From contig CACOPK010000006.1 in assembly GCA_902629075.1 (NCBI GenBank), positions 1 to 64,000 of the forward strand: a stretch of DNA of 64,000 nucleotides. Reading direction: 5' to 3'. This document shows, piece after piece, positions 30,381-41,062 of this stretch. This stretch comes from an uncultured Pelagibacteraceae bacterium. GTDB lineage: Bacteria > Pseudomonadota > Alphaproteobacteria > Pelagibacterales > Pelagibacteraceae. Under the pieces are notes generated by a model. It did not search any database. It was not told the DNA's origin and was given only the letters and a program-made list of their open reading frames with translations. Numbering within the stretch: position 1 is the first letter of the stretch; every line of letters starts with the position of its first letter. The translations under genes and the position numbers were made by a program.

Positions 30381-31304
30381 TTATCTATAACCTTGAGCTG
30401 CCCACTTAATTACAGCGCTAGCATTTTTAGGAGTTACAAATCCAGGTCCAGTCATTACTACACCAGCTGGCATTGTTCCCCATCTCATATACTGAGCAAA
30501 AATTGCAATTGGTAGGTAACCTTGTAGGTATTGTTGTTGGTCGATTAAAAACTCTACTTTTCCTGCAGCAGCAGCTTTTAACATATTAGGTGACATATCA
30601 AATGTACCTAATTTTACTTTACCAACTTTTCCAGCAGCTTCTAAAGCTTTTAATGCTGCTTCGCCAGATAAACCAGCACCTAAAGTTAGTATAGTGTCAT
30701 ATCCACCACCTAATTTAGCAGCAACAGCTTTTTGAATTTCTGTTGGGTCATTAGAAGTACCTAAAATATCAACACTTCCACCAAAACCTTTTTTAAAACC
30801 CGCACATCTTCTATCTAGTGCAACGTTTCCAACTTCATGGTTAACGCATAATGCTTTTTTACCACCAGCAGCTTTCATTTTTTGTCCGCCACCTACACCA
30901 GCTTCAAACTCAGTTTGACCAACATGAGCGCTAATTCCTAATGAAGCATAATCATCAGAACCAGAGTTCATTGAGATAACTGGTATCCCTGCAGCTATAG
31001 CAGCTTTCACCGATTTACCTAAAGCAGCAGCATCTGGAAGAGTGATCACAATACCTTTTGGTTTTTGTGATACAGCGTTATCAATTAATTTTGCCATTTC
31101 AACCATGTCAAAAGTACCTGGCGCAGTGTACTTACAAGATACTCCCATATCTTTACAAGCAGCATCAACACCATTTTTTGCAACTGACCAGAAAGGGTCA
31201 TTTGCTTGACCATGTGAAACAACTATTATATCCGTAGCTAAAGCAGACACAGACATCATAGCCCATGCAGCGATTGCTAGGAAAAAGTTTCTTATTGTTT
31301 TCAT
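30381..31304 (-). CDS. Sugar ABC transporter periplasmic binding protein (possibly inositol, from context)
   Basis: Signal peptide ending SALA, VSHGQANDPFWSVAKNGVDAA, periplasmic binding protein type 1. Confidence 0.88.
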   Translation of the reverse strand: MKTIRNFFLAIAAWAMMSVSALATDIIVVSHGQANDPFWSVAKNGVDAACKDMGVSCKYTAPGTFDMVEMAKLIDNAVSQKPKGIVITLPDAAALGKSVKAAIAAGIPVISMNSGSDDYASLGISAHVGQTEFEAGVGGGQKMKAAGGKKALCVNHEVGNVALDRRCAGFKKGFGGSVDILGTSNDPTEIQKAVAAKLGGGYDTILTLGAGLSGEAALKALEAAGKVGKVKLGTFDMSPNMLKAAAAGKVEFLIDQQQYLQGYLPIAIFAQYMRWGTMPAGVVMTGPGFVTPKNASAVIKWAAQGYR

Positions 31305-31411
31305 TATGTTTCCCTCTTTAAATTTAAAGTTAACTTTTAAAAATGAAACTAAACCAAAATATATATTAAATGTAAAGGAGACAGGTTGTATTCTAGTGAC
31401 AGTTGATTCGA

Positions 31412-32413
31412 TTAAAAATTAAGTTTCTCAATCCTTTTTGAAGTAATAGATTTTTTTGCAGCGTTAGCCATTATTAAAGCTCTCCTACCTTCCTCAAATA
31501 ATGCAAGCGGTTTGATATTTTTTTTAATAAATTTTGCAAAATCATATAATTGATTTTTATAAGCATCTTTATATCTGTCGACAAAGAAATGCATTAGAGG
31601 CGACTTGCTGGACGTTGTATTGTTTGAATAAAAACTTATCTCATCATTTCTTTTATTTTCGGAAATAATCATTCCTTTTGAGCCAAACAATTCGACTCTT
31701 TGATCGTACCCAAAACTACAATGTCTAGAATTTGTTATTATACATTGAACACCTTTTTTTGATTTTATTAAACAAGATGCTAATTCGTAATCTTTTATTT
31801 TATTGAATCTATTATCAGAAATATTGCTACCAGTAGCTATAATCTTTTCAGGCTCATCATTTCCTAAATAAAATCTTACTAAATCAAAATCATGAATCAT
31901 CATATCTTTAAATATTCCTCCAGATTCTTTCAGATATTTAACTGAGGGTGGGGCAGGATCACGACTAGTTATTATAACTTTTTCAAGTTTTCCAATTTTT
32001 CCCTTCAGAAACTCTTTTTTTAAATTATTGTGACCCGGATCGTATCTCCTATTAAAACCCAATTGTATTTTTGGATTAAATCTCATAATTTTTTTTTTAC
32101 AATTATTGATCTTATTTATATTCAAATCCAAAGGCTTTTCACAGAAAATTGCTTTTTTATATTTTACAGCTTCAAGTATAAATTTAATATGTGTTGAAGT
32201 AGTTGATGCTATGAAAATTGCTTCTATTTCTTTATCTTTAAATGCAATCGATGGATTATGAATTGGACTTGATTTTAATACTTTTGAAATTTTATTTGTT
32301 AGTTTTTTATTAATATCATATACATATTTTAAATTAAAATCTTTGTTTCTCATTAAGTTTTTACCATGCATAATGCCAATTCTTCCAAGACCTAATAAAG
32401 CTATATTAATCAT
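31412..32413 (-). CDS. iolG: Gfo/Idh/MocA oxidoreductase, inositol 2-dehydrogenase-like
   Basis: LLGLGRIGIMHGKNL, FCEKPLDL, GGIFKDMMIHDFDLVRF. Confidence 0.8.
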   Translation of the reverse strand: MINIALLGLGRIGIMHGKNLMRNKDFNLKYVYDINKKLTNKISKVLKSSPIHNPSIAFKDKEIEAIFIASTTSTHIKFILEAVKYKKAIFCEKPLDLNINKINNCKKKIMRFNPKIQLGFNRRYDPGHNNLKKEFLKGKIGKLEKVIITSRDPAPPSVKYLKESGGIFKDMMIHDFDLVRFYLGNDEPEKIIATGSNISDNRFNKIKDYELASCLIKSKKGVQCIITNSRHCSFGYDQRVELFGSKGMIISENKRNDEISFYSNNTTSSKSPLMHFFVDRYKDAYKNQLYDFAKFIKKNIKPLALFEEGRRALIMANAAKKSITSKRIEKLNF

Positions 32414-32467
32414 TTTTTTTGTTTGAAATTAAAATTCTTTTTAATATCTTAACTAAAATTATTTATT

Positions 32468-33370
32468 ATGTCAGTAAAATTAGGAGTAGCCCCTATTGCC
32501 TGGAGTAACGATGATATGCCTGAGTTAGGAGGCGATACTACGCTAGAGCAATGTTTGGAGGAAGCTAGTCAAGCAGGTTATATTGGTGTTGAGTCAGGAG
32601 GAAAATTTCCAAAAAACTCCTCTGAGTTGATACCCAAACTAGAGAAATATAATTTAAGTTTATGTTCGGGATGGTATGGGGCCAACTTAAGAAAAAATTC
32701 AGTAAATGAAGAAAAAGCACAATTGCAACAACAATTAAAACTTTTTCAAGATTGTAAATCGCCTTGTTTAGTTTTTGCTGAAGTTTCTGGTTCTATTCAA
32801 GGAGACCCAAATAGAAAACTTTCTACACGACCTCAGATGGATAAAGATGAATGGAAAAGTTTTTGTCAAAAAATTTCGGAAATGGGCAAATATTTAGAGG
32901 ACCAATGTATGCCACTTGCTTATCATCATCATATGGGTACAGTAATTGAAACTCAAAAGGATACAGAAAGATTAATGGAAAATACTCATGATAGTGTAAA
33001 ATTAACTTTAGATACAGGTCATATGTTATTTGCAAAAGGAGATTCAAAAAAAATATTTCAAGATTTTAGTAGTAGACTTAAGCACGTCCATTGTAAAGAT
33101 ATAAGAAAAAATGTTCTTGAGAAATCTTTAAAAGAAGATTTAAGTTTTAGAGAAGCTTTTCTTGAAGGAGCTTTTACAGTTCCTGGTGATGGCTGCATAG
33201 ATTATATGCCTTTATTTGAAATTTTAAAAAAAAATAATTATTCGGGCTGGTTAGTAGTTGAAGCTGAGCAAGATCCAAAAAAAGCGAACCCATTGGAATA
33301 TGCAATCAAAGGTTATAAATATTTAACTGAAACTTTAAATAAATCTGATATTAACATTGATATTAAATAA
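32468..33370 (+). CDS. iolE: Inosose dehydratase
   Basis: GVAPIAWSNDDMPELGGDTTLEQCL signature, YHHHMGTVIET, LDTGHMLFA. Confidence 0.92.
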   Translation: MSVKLGVAPIAWSNDDMPELGGDTTLEQCLEEASQAGYIGVESGGKFPKNSSELIPKLEKYNLSLCSGWYGANLRKNSVNEEKAQLQQQLKLFQDCKSPCLVFAEVSGSIQGDPNRKLSTRPQMDKDEWKSFCQKISEMGKYLEDQCMPLAYHHHMGTVIETQKDTERLMENTHDSVKLTLDTGHMLFAKGDSKKIFQDFSSRLKHVHCKDIRKNVLEKSLKEDLSFREAFLEGAFTVPGDGCIDYMPLFEILKKNNYSGWLVVEAEQDPKKANPLEYAIKGYKYLTETLNKSDINIDIK

Positions 33371-33871
33371 TTATCTATAAATTGATGTTAACTCGTTGTT
33401 ACCAGCTGCAACACATGGAGATTTAAAACAAGTCCCAACTATCCACTCTGAACCTGGTTCGACTTGAAAATTCGAAGACATTAAAAAAATAACACCCATT
33501 TCGACAGTTTGACCTGCTTTACCTTCAGCTTTTATTCTTGGGTCTGGATCGGTTTTAACTTTTGTATCATCAGAAAATGGATTTTCTATTTGAAGATTAT
33601 TATTTATATAGTTTACAACCTTATCTGCTATCCACTCTCCATTACATGGGTCACCCCAGACAGTTTTTAAACTTTCATCTGAGTTACCACATTTATTCAC
33701 TTCATTATTAATGAAATCCACAACTTTTTTATGATTTTCTTTAACAAGACTTGCTTTAGCTTCAACTTCTGGTCTGGTGCTTGCAGTCCACATCAACATT
33801 CCAACAACATAGACTACTGATAATATTACCAATAATTCTAATAGACCAAAATTTTTAAAATTAATTCTCAT
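33371..33871 (-). CDS. Secreted/membrane hypothetical protein with pilin-like N-terminus
   Basis: Single N-terminal hydrophobic helix NFGLLELLVILSVVYVVGMLMW followed by a soluble domain with 4 Cys. Confidence 0.6.
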   Translation of the reverse strand: MRINFKNFGLLELLVILSVVYVVGMLMWTASTRPEVEAKASLVKENHKKVVDFINNEVNKCGNSDESLKTVWGDPCNGEWIADKVVNYINNNLQIENPFSDDTKVKTDPDPRIKAEGKAGQTVEMGVIFLMSSNFQVEPGSEWIVGTCFKSPCVAAGNNELTSIYR

Positions 33872-34833
33872 TAAAGTTTTATAGTTTTTGATTTGTCTAA
33901 TTTTTTTTCAAAAAAATCAATAATATTTTGAATAGTTTCTTTACCCATTCTTACCATACATTCCTCAGTAAAAGCAGCTGTATGGGGACTTAAGAACACT
34001 TTTTTATTCTTAAGCAAAGGATTGTTTTGATCTGGCGGTTCTTTTTCGAAAACATCTAAACCAGCTCCAAAAATCAAATTTTCATTCAAAGCTCTATCTA
34101 AATCGATCTCGTTTATTACTCCTCCTCTTGCTGCGTTTATAATTATACAGTTTTTTTTCATTGTTCTTAATAAATTGTAGTTAATTAAATTTTTTGTTTT
34201 ATCATTTAGGGGCACATGCAATGAAACAGCATCCATATTTTTTATTGAATCTTCTAAATTTTCAACCTTTTTCCCTCCTAAACTCTCAACAACTTCTTTA
34301 GAAACAAAAGGGTCATAAACAAACACATTCATTTCAAATCCCTTACATCTTTTGATCAAACATTGTCCAATTCTTCCAAAACCAGCAATAAGAATATTTT
34401 TATTCCAAATTTCTATAGTTTTAGGAAGTTTGTTACGATTTGAAAAATTTCCAGATTTTACAGAGTCATCATACATGCTTTTCCTTTTTGCAATATTTAA
34501 AAGCATAAAAAAAACATGTTCAGCAACAGCAATAGCATTGGCAGTAGCAGTTATTGCTAAGGTGATATTTTTTTCTTTTGAAGCTTTAAGATCAATATTG
34601 TCATAGCCAACACCATGTCTGGAAATAATTTTTAGATTTTTTGAACAATTAATTAATTCGCCTGATAATTTTGCAGTTCTTATCGAAATAGCATCACAGT
34701 TAGAAATTTTTGATTTTATATTTTGAGCTTCCAAATTTTCTAAAATTTCGTATTCATAATTTGAATTATCCGTTAAAAGTTTAATTCCAGCTTCATGAAT
34801 AGGTTGGATAATTAAAATTTTTTTTTTTGACAC
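33871..34833 (-). CDS. D-isomer-specific 2-hydroxyacid dehydrogenase (SerA-like)
   Basis: GFGRIGQCLIKRC, INAARGGVINE, LSPHTAAFTEE. Confidence 0.87.
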   Translation of the reverse strand: MSKKKILIIQPIHEAGIKLLTDNSNYEYEILENLEAQNIKSKISNCDAISIRTAKLSGELINCSKNLKIISRHGVGYDNIDLKASKEKNITLAITATANAIAVAEHVFFMLLNIAKRKSMYDDSVKSGNFSNRNKLPKTIEIWNKNILIAGFGRIGQCLIKRCKGFEMNVFVYDPFVSKEVVESLGGKKVENLEDSIKNMDAVSLHVPLNDKTKNLINYNLLRTMKKNCIIINAARGGVINEIDLDRALNENLIFGAGLDVFEKEPPDQNNPLLKNKKVFLSPHTAAFTEECMVRMGKETIQNIIDFFEKKLDKSKTIKL

Positions 34834-34839
34834 TTTTGT

Positions 34840-35631
34840 TTAGTATGCTTTTGACTGTTCTTTAGATTTTACAGTTTTGAGTTTTGAAACTGCTTCTTTT
34901 GCACCTGAACTCATATATCTTTGATCAGAGCCAATAGTTACTAAGTTAAATCCTAAATTTAACATTTTTTTAGCATATTCTGGCGTAGCATTATGTATAC
35001 CTGCGAAAATTTTATTTTTTTTTGCGTGCTCTAATATATTTAAAATTTCTTTATATGTAGGTGATCCTTCAGGGTTATCGAATGCAGGTTTCTCACCTAT
35101 TGCTAAACTTAAATCTGCAGGCCCAATATATATTCCATCAATACCAGGGGTGCTCATTATTTCATCAAGTTTTTCCAATGCTTCTTTAGTTTCAATCATT
35201 GCAATTTTTAAAATTTCTTCATTTGCACAATCGCCATAATCTCCACCACCATAAATTAATCCTCTGATAGGACCAAAGCTTCTGTATCCTTTTGGTGGGT
35301 ACATGCATGCTTGTACAAACTTTTCAGCTTCAGTTTTATTACTAACCATCGGACAAATTACACCATAACAACCTGCGTCTAAGATTTTCATAATTTGTCC
35401 GGGCTCGTTCCAATTAACTCTAGCAAGTGGCGTTACCTCTGTTGTTGATATAGACTGCAACATTTGAAGTGCATTTGGATAATCTATAACACCATGTTGC
35501 ATATCTATTGTTAAAGAATCCCATCCTTGATGAGACATTACTTCAGCAGAAAAAGAGCTTGGAATTTGAAGCCAACCATTTACTACTTGTTTACCTTCTT
35601 GCATCATCTTTTTAATTTTATTTTGTTTCAT
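34840..35631 (-). CDS. HpcH/HpaI-family aldolase
   Basis: DSLTIDMQHGVIDY, MIETKEALEKLDEI, GIYIGPADLSLAIG. Confidence 0.9.
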   Translation of the reverse strand: MKQNKIKKMMQEGKQVVNGWLQIPSSFSAEVMSHQGWDSLTIDMQHGVIDYPNALQMLQSISTTEVTPLARVNWNEPGQIMKILDAGCYGVICPMVSNKTEAEKFVQACMYPPKGYRSFGPIRGLIYGGGDYGDCANEEILKIAMIETKEALEKLDEIMSTPGIDGIYIGPADLSLAIGEKPAFDNPEGSPTYKEILNILEHAKKNKIFAGIHNATPEYAKKMLNLGFNLVTIGSDQRYMSSGAKEAVSKLKTVKSKEQSKAY

Positions 35632-35632
35632 C

Positions 35633-37075
35633 TTATGACTTAAGACCTAGATGGGTATATTTAACATTAAGATAATCTTTAATTGCCATTGATCCACCCT
35701 CACGACCATAACCAGTTTGTTTAATACCTCCAAAAGGAGCCTCGGCAACAGCAACTGCAGCTGTGTTGACAGCAACTGTTCCACTTTCCATTAATTCTGA
35801 AGCTTTATTAGCTTGTTCCATAGAATTTGTGTAAATATAACTACATAGACCAAGATCATTATCATTTGCTCTTTCAATAATTTCATCAAAAGTTTTAAAA
35901 GAAAGCATTGGTACCAATGGTCCAAAAGGTTCTTGTTTCATAATGGTGAAATTATCTTTAACATCATCAAAAATTGTTGGTTCATAAAAATAGCCTTTAT
36001 TAAAACCCGAAGGTCTTTTACCACCTAGTAAAACCTTGCCTCCTTCTTTTTTTGTGATTTCAACAAGTTCCTCAATTTCTCCTAATCTTTTAGATGTAGT
36101 TAATGGTCCTAACTGCACATCTTTATCTAGACCATTTCCAATTTTTAATTTTTTTGTTCTATCAATAAACGCTTTGATAAATTCATCTTTTTTCTTTTCT
36201 TGAATATAAAATCTATTAGGTGAAATACAAACTTGTCCATTATTTCTAAATTTTGCAGTGATAGCCATATCAGCAACTTTATTAATATCCACATCATCAA
36301 AAACTATAAATGGTGAATGACCACTGAGCTCCATAGTAACTCTTTGAACTTTATCTGCCGCTTTTTTTAAAATTAATTTTCCGACTCTAGTTGATCCAGT
36401 GATTGAAACCTTTTTTACAATATCAGACTCTAATAATTCATTAGATATTTCAGCAGGATCTCCAGATAAAAGATTTACAACACCGGGTGGCACACCTGCT
36501 TCTTTACAAATATCCACTAATTCCATAACAGTACCAGGCGTAATTACATCAGGTTTACAAATAACTGAACAACCTGCAGCTAAAGCAGTAGAAATTTTCC
36601 TTGCAGCTAAAACTAATGGAAAATTCCAGGGCACTAATGCAGCAACTACCCCTACTGGTTGGTAATAAACATGTACCCTAGTGTCAGGAAATCTACTTTC
36701 AACAGTTTGGCCATAAATTCTTTTTGTTTCTTCTGCGTTCCATTCAAATATATCCGCAGCTCCACCTGTTTCACCAATTCCTTCTGCCAATGGTTTTCCT
36801 ACCTCAAGAGTTAACCATTTAGCCAAAACATCTTGCTTTTGCCTCATCAAATCTGCAATTTTCCTGATTATGTAAGATCTTTTCCATGGAGTAGTATTTT
36901 TCCAAACTTGCAGTCCTTTCTCTGCAGATTTTAATGCTTTCTGAACATCTACAGAAGACGCCTTTGAAGCTTTTCCTATTACTTCTTCAGTAGCAGGATT
37001 TATAACATCATAAGTTTCTTTTTTTTCGGCTTGTTGCCACTTACCATCAATGAATTGTCCAAATTTACTATACAT
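35633..37075 (-). CDS. NAD-dependent aldehyde dehydrogenase
   Basis: VTMELSGHSPFIVFDD, FRNNGQVCISPNRF; start set at MYSKFGQFIDGKW (37075), not the ORF-track 37174. Confidence 0.9.
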   Translation of the reverse strand: MYSKFGQFIDGKWQQAEKKETYDVINPATEEVIGKASKASSVDVQKALKSAEKGLQVWKNTTPWKRSYIIRKIADLMRQKQDVLAKWLTLEVGKPLAEGIGETGGAADIFEWNAEETKRIYGQTVESRFPDTRVHVYYQPVGVVAALVPWNFPLVLAARKISTALAAGCSVICKPDVITPGTVMELVDICKEAGVPPGVVNLLSGDPAEISNELLESDIVKKVSITGSTRVGKLILKKAADKVQRVTMELSGHSPFIVFDDVDINKVADMAITAKFRNNGQVCISPNRFYIQEKKKDEFIKAFIDRTKKLKIGNGLDKDVQLGPLTTSKRLGEIEELVEITKKEGGKVLLGGKRPSGFNKGYFYEPTIFDDVKDNFTIMKQEPFGPLVPMLSFKTFDEIIERANDNDLGLCSYIYTNSMEQANKASELMESGTVAVNTAAVAVAEAPFGGIKQTGYGREGGSMAIKDYLNVKYTHLGLKS

Positions 37076-37129
37076 AATTTTTATTTTATGGTTTATTAAG
37101 TGAAATTTTAAGGGAATATATCTACAAAT

Positions 37130-38974
37130 ATGAAAAAAATAAAGCTTACTTGTGCGCATGCAATTGTAAAACATCTAATTGCACAAAAAATTCTAATTGA
37201 TGGTAAAAAAGAACCATTATTTGCTGGTGCTTTTGGAATTTTTGGTCATGGAAATGTCGCTTGTTTAGGCCAAGCATTGGAGGAAAACAAGGAAAGTTTT
37301 CCAACATATAGAGGTCATCACGAACAAAACATGGCTTTAACAGGAATTGCATATGCAAGGGCAAAAAGAAGAAAACAGATTTTTGTAGCAACAAGTTCGG
37401 TTGGACCAGGTTCAACAAATATGGTTACTGCTGCTGCAGTTGCAATGAGCAACAGATTACCAATTCTGTTTTTACCGGGTGATACTTATGCAAATAGAAT
37501 GCCTGATCCTGTCCTTCAGCAAGTAGAACACTTTAATAATCCAAGCATAACTCAAAATGATGCTTTTAAGCCTGTTACAAGATATTTTGATAGAATAACA
37601 AGACCAGAACAAATTTTACAAACCTTACCTCAAGCTATTCAAGTAATGTTAGATCCAGCAGATTGTGGTCCAGCATGCATCTCTTTAAGCCAAGATATTC
37701 AAGGTGAAACTTTTGATTATCCAGAAGAGTTTTTTAAAGAAAGGACTCATAATATAAGAAGACCGCGTCCTGATGATTTTCAAATTAAAGAGGCGGTTGA
37801 AAAAATAAAAAAATCTAAAAATCCAATTATAATTTCTGGTGGAGGGGTTTTTTATTCTGATGCAATGGAAGATTTATCTAACTTTGCAATGAAACATAAT
37901 GTACCTGTTACACAAACTGTAATGGGATACTCCACAATGAAAAGAGATCATTCTCATTTTTTAGGACCAATAGGTGGATTAGGTGGAAAGGCAGCAAATA
38001 ATTTTGCTAAAAAAACCGATCTTGCAATTGCTGTAGGAACTAAACTAGGAGATTTCACCACGGGTTCCTGGGCTAATTTTGAAAATCCTAACTTTTCTCT
38101 AGTTTCAGTCAACGTATCAAGGTTTGATGCAAACAAACATATGGCACAGTCAGTTATAGGTGATGCAAAAGTAACTTTAAATGAATTATCCCAAGCATTA
38201 GGAGATTGGAAAGCACCTGAAGATTGGTATAAAAAATCAAGAGATGAACTAAAATCCTGGAACGAATATGTTGATAAAGAAAGTGGACCAACAAATCAGA
38301 AGTTGCCAAGTTATGCTCATGCTGTTGGAGCAGTTTACAGAAATTCAGATCCATCAGATATAGCTGTAACTGCTGCTGGAGGATTAGTTGGTGAGGTAGT
38401 TCAAATTTGGAGACCAAGAGAACTAAACACTCATGAAACTGAATGGGGTTTTAGTTGTATGGGTTATGAAATTTCAGGTGCACTTGGAATAAAAATGGCA
38501 AATCCAGATAAAGAAGTTATTGCGTTTGTTGGAGACGGTTCTTATTTATTATATAACTCTGATATTTATTCCTCAGTAATTACAAATAATAAATTAATAA
38601 TTATAGTATGTGATAATGGTGGACACGCAGTAATTAATAGACTTCAATTGTTCAAAGGTGGCAAAGAATTTAATTGTCTGTTTGAAAGTTCAAATATTTC
38701 AAATCAAATAAGTATAAATTTTGCTAAACATGCCGAAAGCATGGGGGCAAAATCAGAAGAGGTAAATACAATAAACGAATTAGAAGAGGCTTTCAAAAGA
38801 GCAAAAAAATCTCAAACAACATATGTTATTTCAATTAAAACTCATTCTTATCAATGGCTTGAGGGTTCTGCATATTGGGAAAGTCCTACACTTGAAATAC
38901 CTAAAACAAAAGAAAATGAAGAAGCTTTAAAACTTCACAAAGAAGGTAAATCTAAACAAAGACAAGGCGTTTAA
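37130..38974 (+). CDS. iolD: 3D-(3,5/4)-trihydroxycyclohexane-1,2-dione hydrolase (ThDP enzyme)
   Basis: FGIFGHGNVACLGQAL, YRGHHEQNMA, ThDP motif GDGSYLLYNSDIYSSVITNNKLIIIVCDNGG. Confidence 0.92.
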   Translation: MKKIKLTCAHAIVKHLIAQKILIDGKKEPLFAGAFGIFGHGNVACLGQALEENKESFPTYRGHHEQNMALTGIAYARAKRRKQIFVATSSVGPGSTNMVTAAAVAMSNRLPILFLPGDTYANRMPDPVLQQVEHFNNPSITQNDAFKPVTRYFDRITRPEQILQTLPQAIQVMLDPADCGPACISLSQDIQGETFDYPEEFFKERTHNIRRPRPDDFQIKEAVEKIKKSKNPIIISGGGVFYSDAMEDLSNFAMKHNVPVTQTVMGYSTMKRDHSHFLGPIGGLGGKAANNFAKKTDLAIAVGTKLGDFTTGSWANFENPNFSLVSVNVSRFDANKHMAQSVIGDAKVTLNELSQALGDWKAPEDWYKKSRDELKSWNEYVDKESGPTNQKLPSYAHAVGAVYRNSDPSDIAVTAAGGLVGEVVQIWRPRELNTHETEWGFSCMGYEISGALGIKMANPDKEVIAFVGDGSYLLYNSDIYSSVITNNKLIIIVCDNGGHAVINRLQLFKGGKEFNCLFESSNISNQISINFAKHAESMGAKSEEVNTINELEEAFKRAKKSQTTYVISIKTHSYQWLEGSAYWESPTLEIPKTKENEEALKLHKEGKSKQRQGV

Positions 38975-38981
38975 ATTATAA

Positions 38982-40139
38982 ATGAATAAAGTCTTTAAAG
39001 TAGGTCTTATCGGTTGTGGGCATATTGCAGAAACATACTTTAGAGCTCATAAATATTTTAATAACTTTAAAATAATTAAATGCGCAGACATTAATAATCA
39101 TGCATCAAAAAAATGTTCAAAAACATATGGTATTAAGGCTTTATCAGTAAATGATTTATTAAAAGACAGTGAGGTTGAAATTATTTTAAATTTAACAATT
39201 CCAAAAGCACATTACATAGTAACAAAAAAATCTCTATTAAATAATAAACATGTGTATTCTGAAAAGCCAATGGCTATTAATACTAAGGACGGATTAGAAT
39301 TATTAAAGCTAGCTAGAAGAAAAAAACTTTATATCGGTAACGCACCAGATACTTTTTTAGGCGGGGGAAATCAAAAAGCAAAAGAGCTAGTTGAAAGAAA
39401 AATTATAGGTAAAATAAATTTAGGTAATGCAATTTTCGCATTTCCAGGCGTTCAATCTTATCACCCAAATCCAGAACCTTGGTTTGCCAAAAAAGAAGGA
39501 GGTCCAGTAATCGATATGGGACCGTATTATTTGACTGCACTTGTAAACTTACTTGGTCCCGCTAAAGAAGTTAGTGGTAGCCTTATGAAAGGTGTAAAAA
39601 AAAGAACGATAGGTATTGGACCAAGAAAAGGTAAAAAATTTAAAGTAGAATGTCCAACTACATATCTATCAACAATTGTATTTGAAAATGGCGCTATCAT
39701 TAGGCTTACATTGTCTTTCGATGTAATCGCACATAATCGTAATCATATAGAATTATATGGAAATAAGGGTAGCTTGATAGTTCCTGATCCAAACATGTTC
39801 GGAGGATCTGTATTTACATGTAAAAAAATTGGAGACAGGTGGAAAGAATACAAAACAATTAAAATGCCACTAGGTAAAATTAATATAAGAACACAAAGCG
39901 CAAGAGCAAATGAGTCCCCGACAAATGCAAATTATAGAGGAGTTGGATTAGCAGAAATGGCATACTGTATTGAAAATAAAAAATTAAATAGGTGTAATGG
40001 AGAATTATCTTATCATGTATTAGATATTATACAGTCAACAATGAAAGCTTCAAAAACAGGTAAAAAACAAAAAATTAAATCAACATGTAATAAGCCAAAT
40101 TATTTTTCACAAAAAGAAATAAAAAAAATATTAAGATAA
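38982..40139 (+). CDS. Gfo/Idh/MocA-family oxidoreductase
   Basis: GLIGCGHIAETYFRAH, VYSEKPMAI, GGPVIDMGPYYLTALVNLLGP. Confidence 0.87.
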   Translation: MNKVFKVGLIGCGHIAETYFRAHKYFNNFKIIKCADINNHASKKCSKTYGIKALSVNDLLKDSEVEIILNLTIPKAHYIVTKKSLLNNKHVYSEKPMAINTKDGLELLKLARRKKLYIGNAPDTFLGGGNQKAKELVERKIIGKINLGNAIFAFPGVQSYHPNPEPWFAKKEGGPVIDMGPYYLTALVNLLGPAKEVSGSLMKGVKKRTIGIGPRKGKKFKVECPTTYLSTIVFENGAIIRLTLSFDVIAHNRNHIELYGNKGSLIVPDPNMFGGSVFTCKKIGDRWKEYKTIKMPLGKINIRTQSARANESPTNANYRGVGLAEMAYCIENKKLNRCNGELSYHVLDIIQSTMKASKTGKKQKIKSTCNKPNYFSQKEIKKILR

Positions 40140-40142
40140 ATT

Positions 40143-41042
40143 ATGCAAATAGGAATTGATGTAGGCGCAACAAAAATAGAATATATTTTATTACATGACA
40201 ACGGAGAAGAGTCCGGAAGATCTAGAATTGATTGCCCAAAGGATTACAACTCGGTCATTAAAAGTATTAACGAAATTATTAAAAAAATTGAAAAAAAAAT
40301 TGGAAAAGAATTACCAATAGGAGTTTGTCACCCGGGAATACATTCAATACATACAGGTTTAATAAAGAATTCACCAAATTGTGATTGGATAAACAATAAA
40401 CCATTCCAAAAAGATTTAAGAGAAGCTGTTGGCAAAGAGATATTTTGTGAAAATGACGCAAATTGTTTTACTTTATCAGAGGCAATTGATGGATCTGGCA
40501 AACATTATAAAATTGTATTTGGTATCATTTTAGGTTCTGGCGTTGGAGGAGGGTTAGTAATAGATAAAAAAATTGTAACAGGATCTCACGGTATAACAGG
40601 AGAATGGGGACATAATCAACTTCCTTTAGTCGGCAAAGAGTCAACAGTAAAAAAAACTAATTTAAGAGAAGGAGAAATTGAAAGTTCTATATCAGGACTA
40701 AGTTTACAAAAAAAATTTAAGAATGAATTTAAGAAAGATTATAAAGCTTATGAAATTTTTGAACTTTATAGAAAGCATGATTTAGACGCAGAAAAAATAG
40801 TTGAGGAATTTAAAGATAATTTATCAATGGCAATTGCGACAGTAGTAAATATTTTAGATCCAGATGTTTTCATTTTTGGCGGTGGATTATCAAATGAAAT
40901 AGATTTTTTTAATGAAATCCAGTCTAAAGTAAGAAAATTTGTTGCTGGAAATGAATTTGAAGGCATTTTTTTAAAACCAAAGTTTGGAGATGCTAGCGGA
41001 GTTAGAGGTGCGGCAAGATTAGGTAGAAATATTAATTATTAG
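40143..41042 (+). CDS. ROK-family sugar kinase lacking the canonical zinc cysteines
   Basis: IGIDVGATKIEY, CENDANCF, GIILGSGVGGGLV, GEWGHNQLP; no CxCGxxGCxE. Confidence 0.85.
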   Translation: MQIGIDVGATKIEYILLHDNGEESGRSRIDCPKDYNSVIKSINEIIKKIEKKIGKELPIGVCHPGIHSIHTGLIKNSPNCDWINNKPFQKDLREAVGKEIFCENDANCFTLSEAIDGSGKHYKIVFGIILGSGVGGGLVIDKKIVTGSHGITGEWGHNQLPLVGKESTVKKTNLREGEIESSISGLSLQKKFKNEFKKDYKAYEIFELYRKHDLDAEKIVEEFKDNLSMAIATVVNILDPDVFIFGGGLSNEIDFFNEIQSKVRKFVAGNEFEGIFLKPKFGDASGVRGAARLGRNINY

Positions 41043-41062
41043 TTTATGATATAATTATTATT

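Noticed and set aside
31316-31337. Overlapping AT-only palindromes (CTTTAAATTTAAAG, AAAGTTAACTTT) upstream of the sugar binding protein
   Set aside because: Such short AT dyads are expected by chance at this base composition; not strong enough for an operator call
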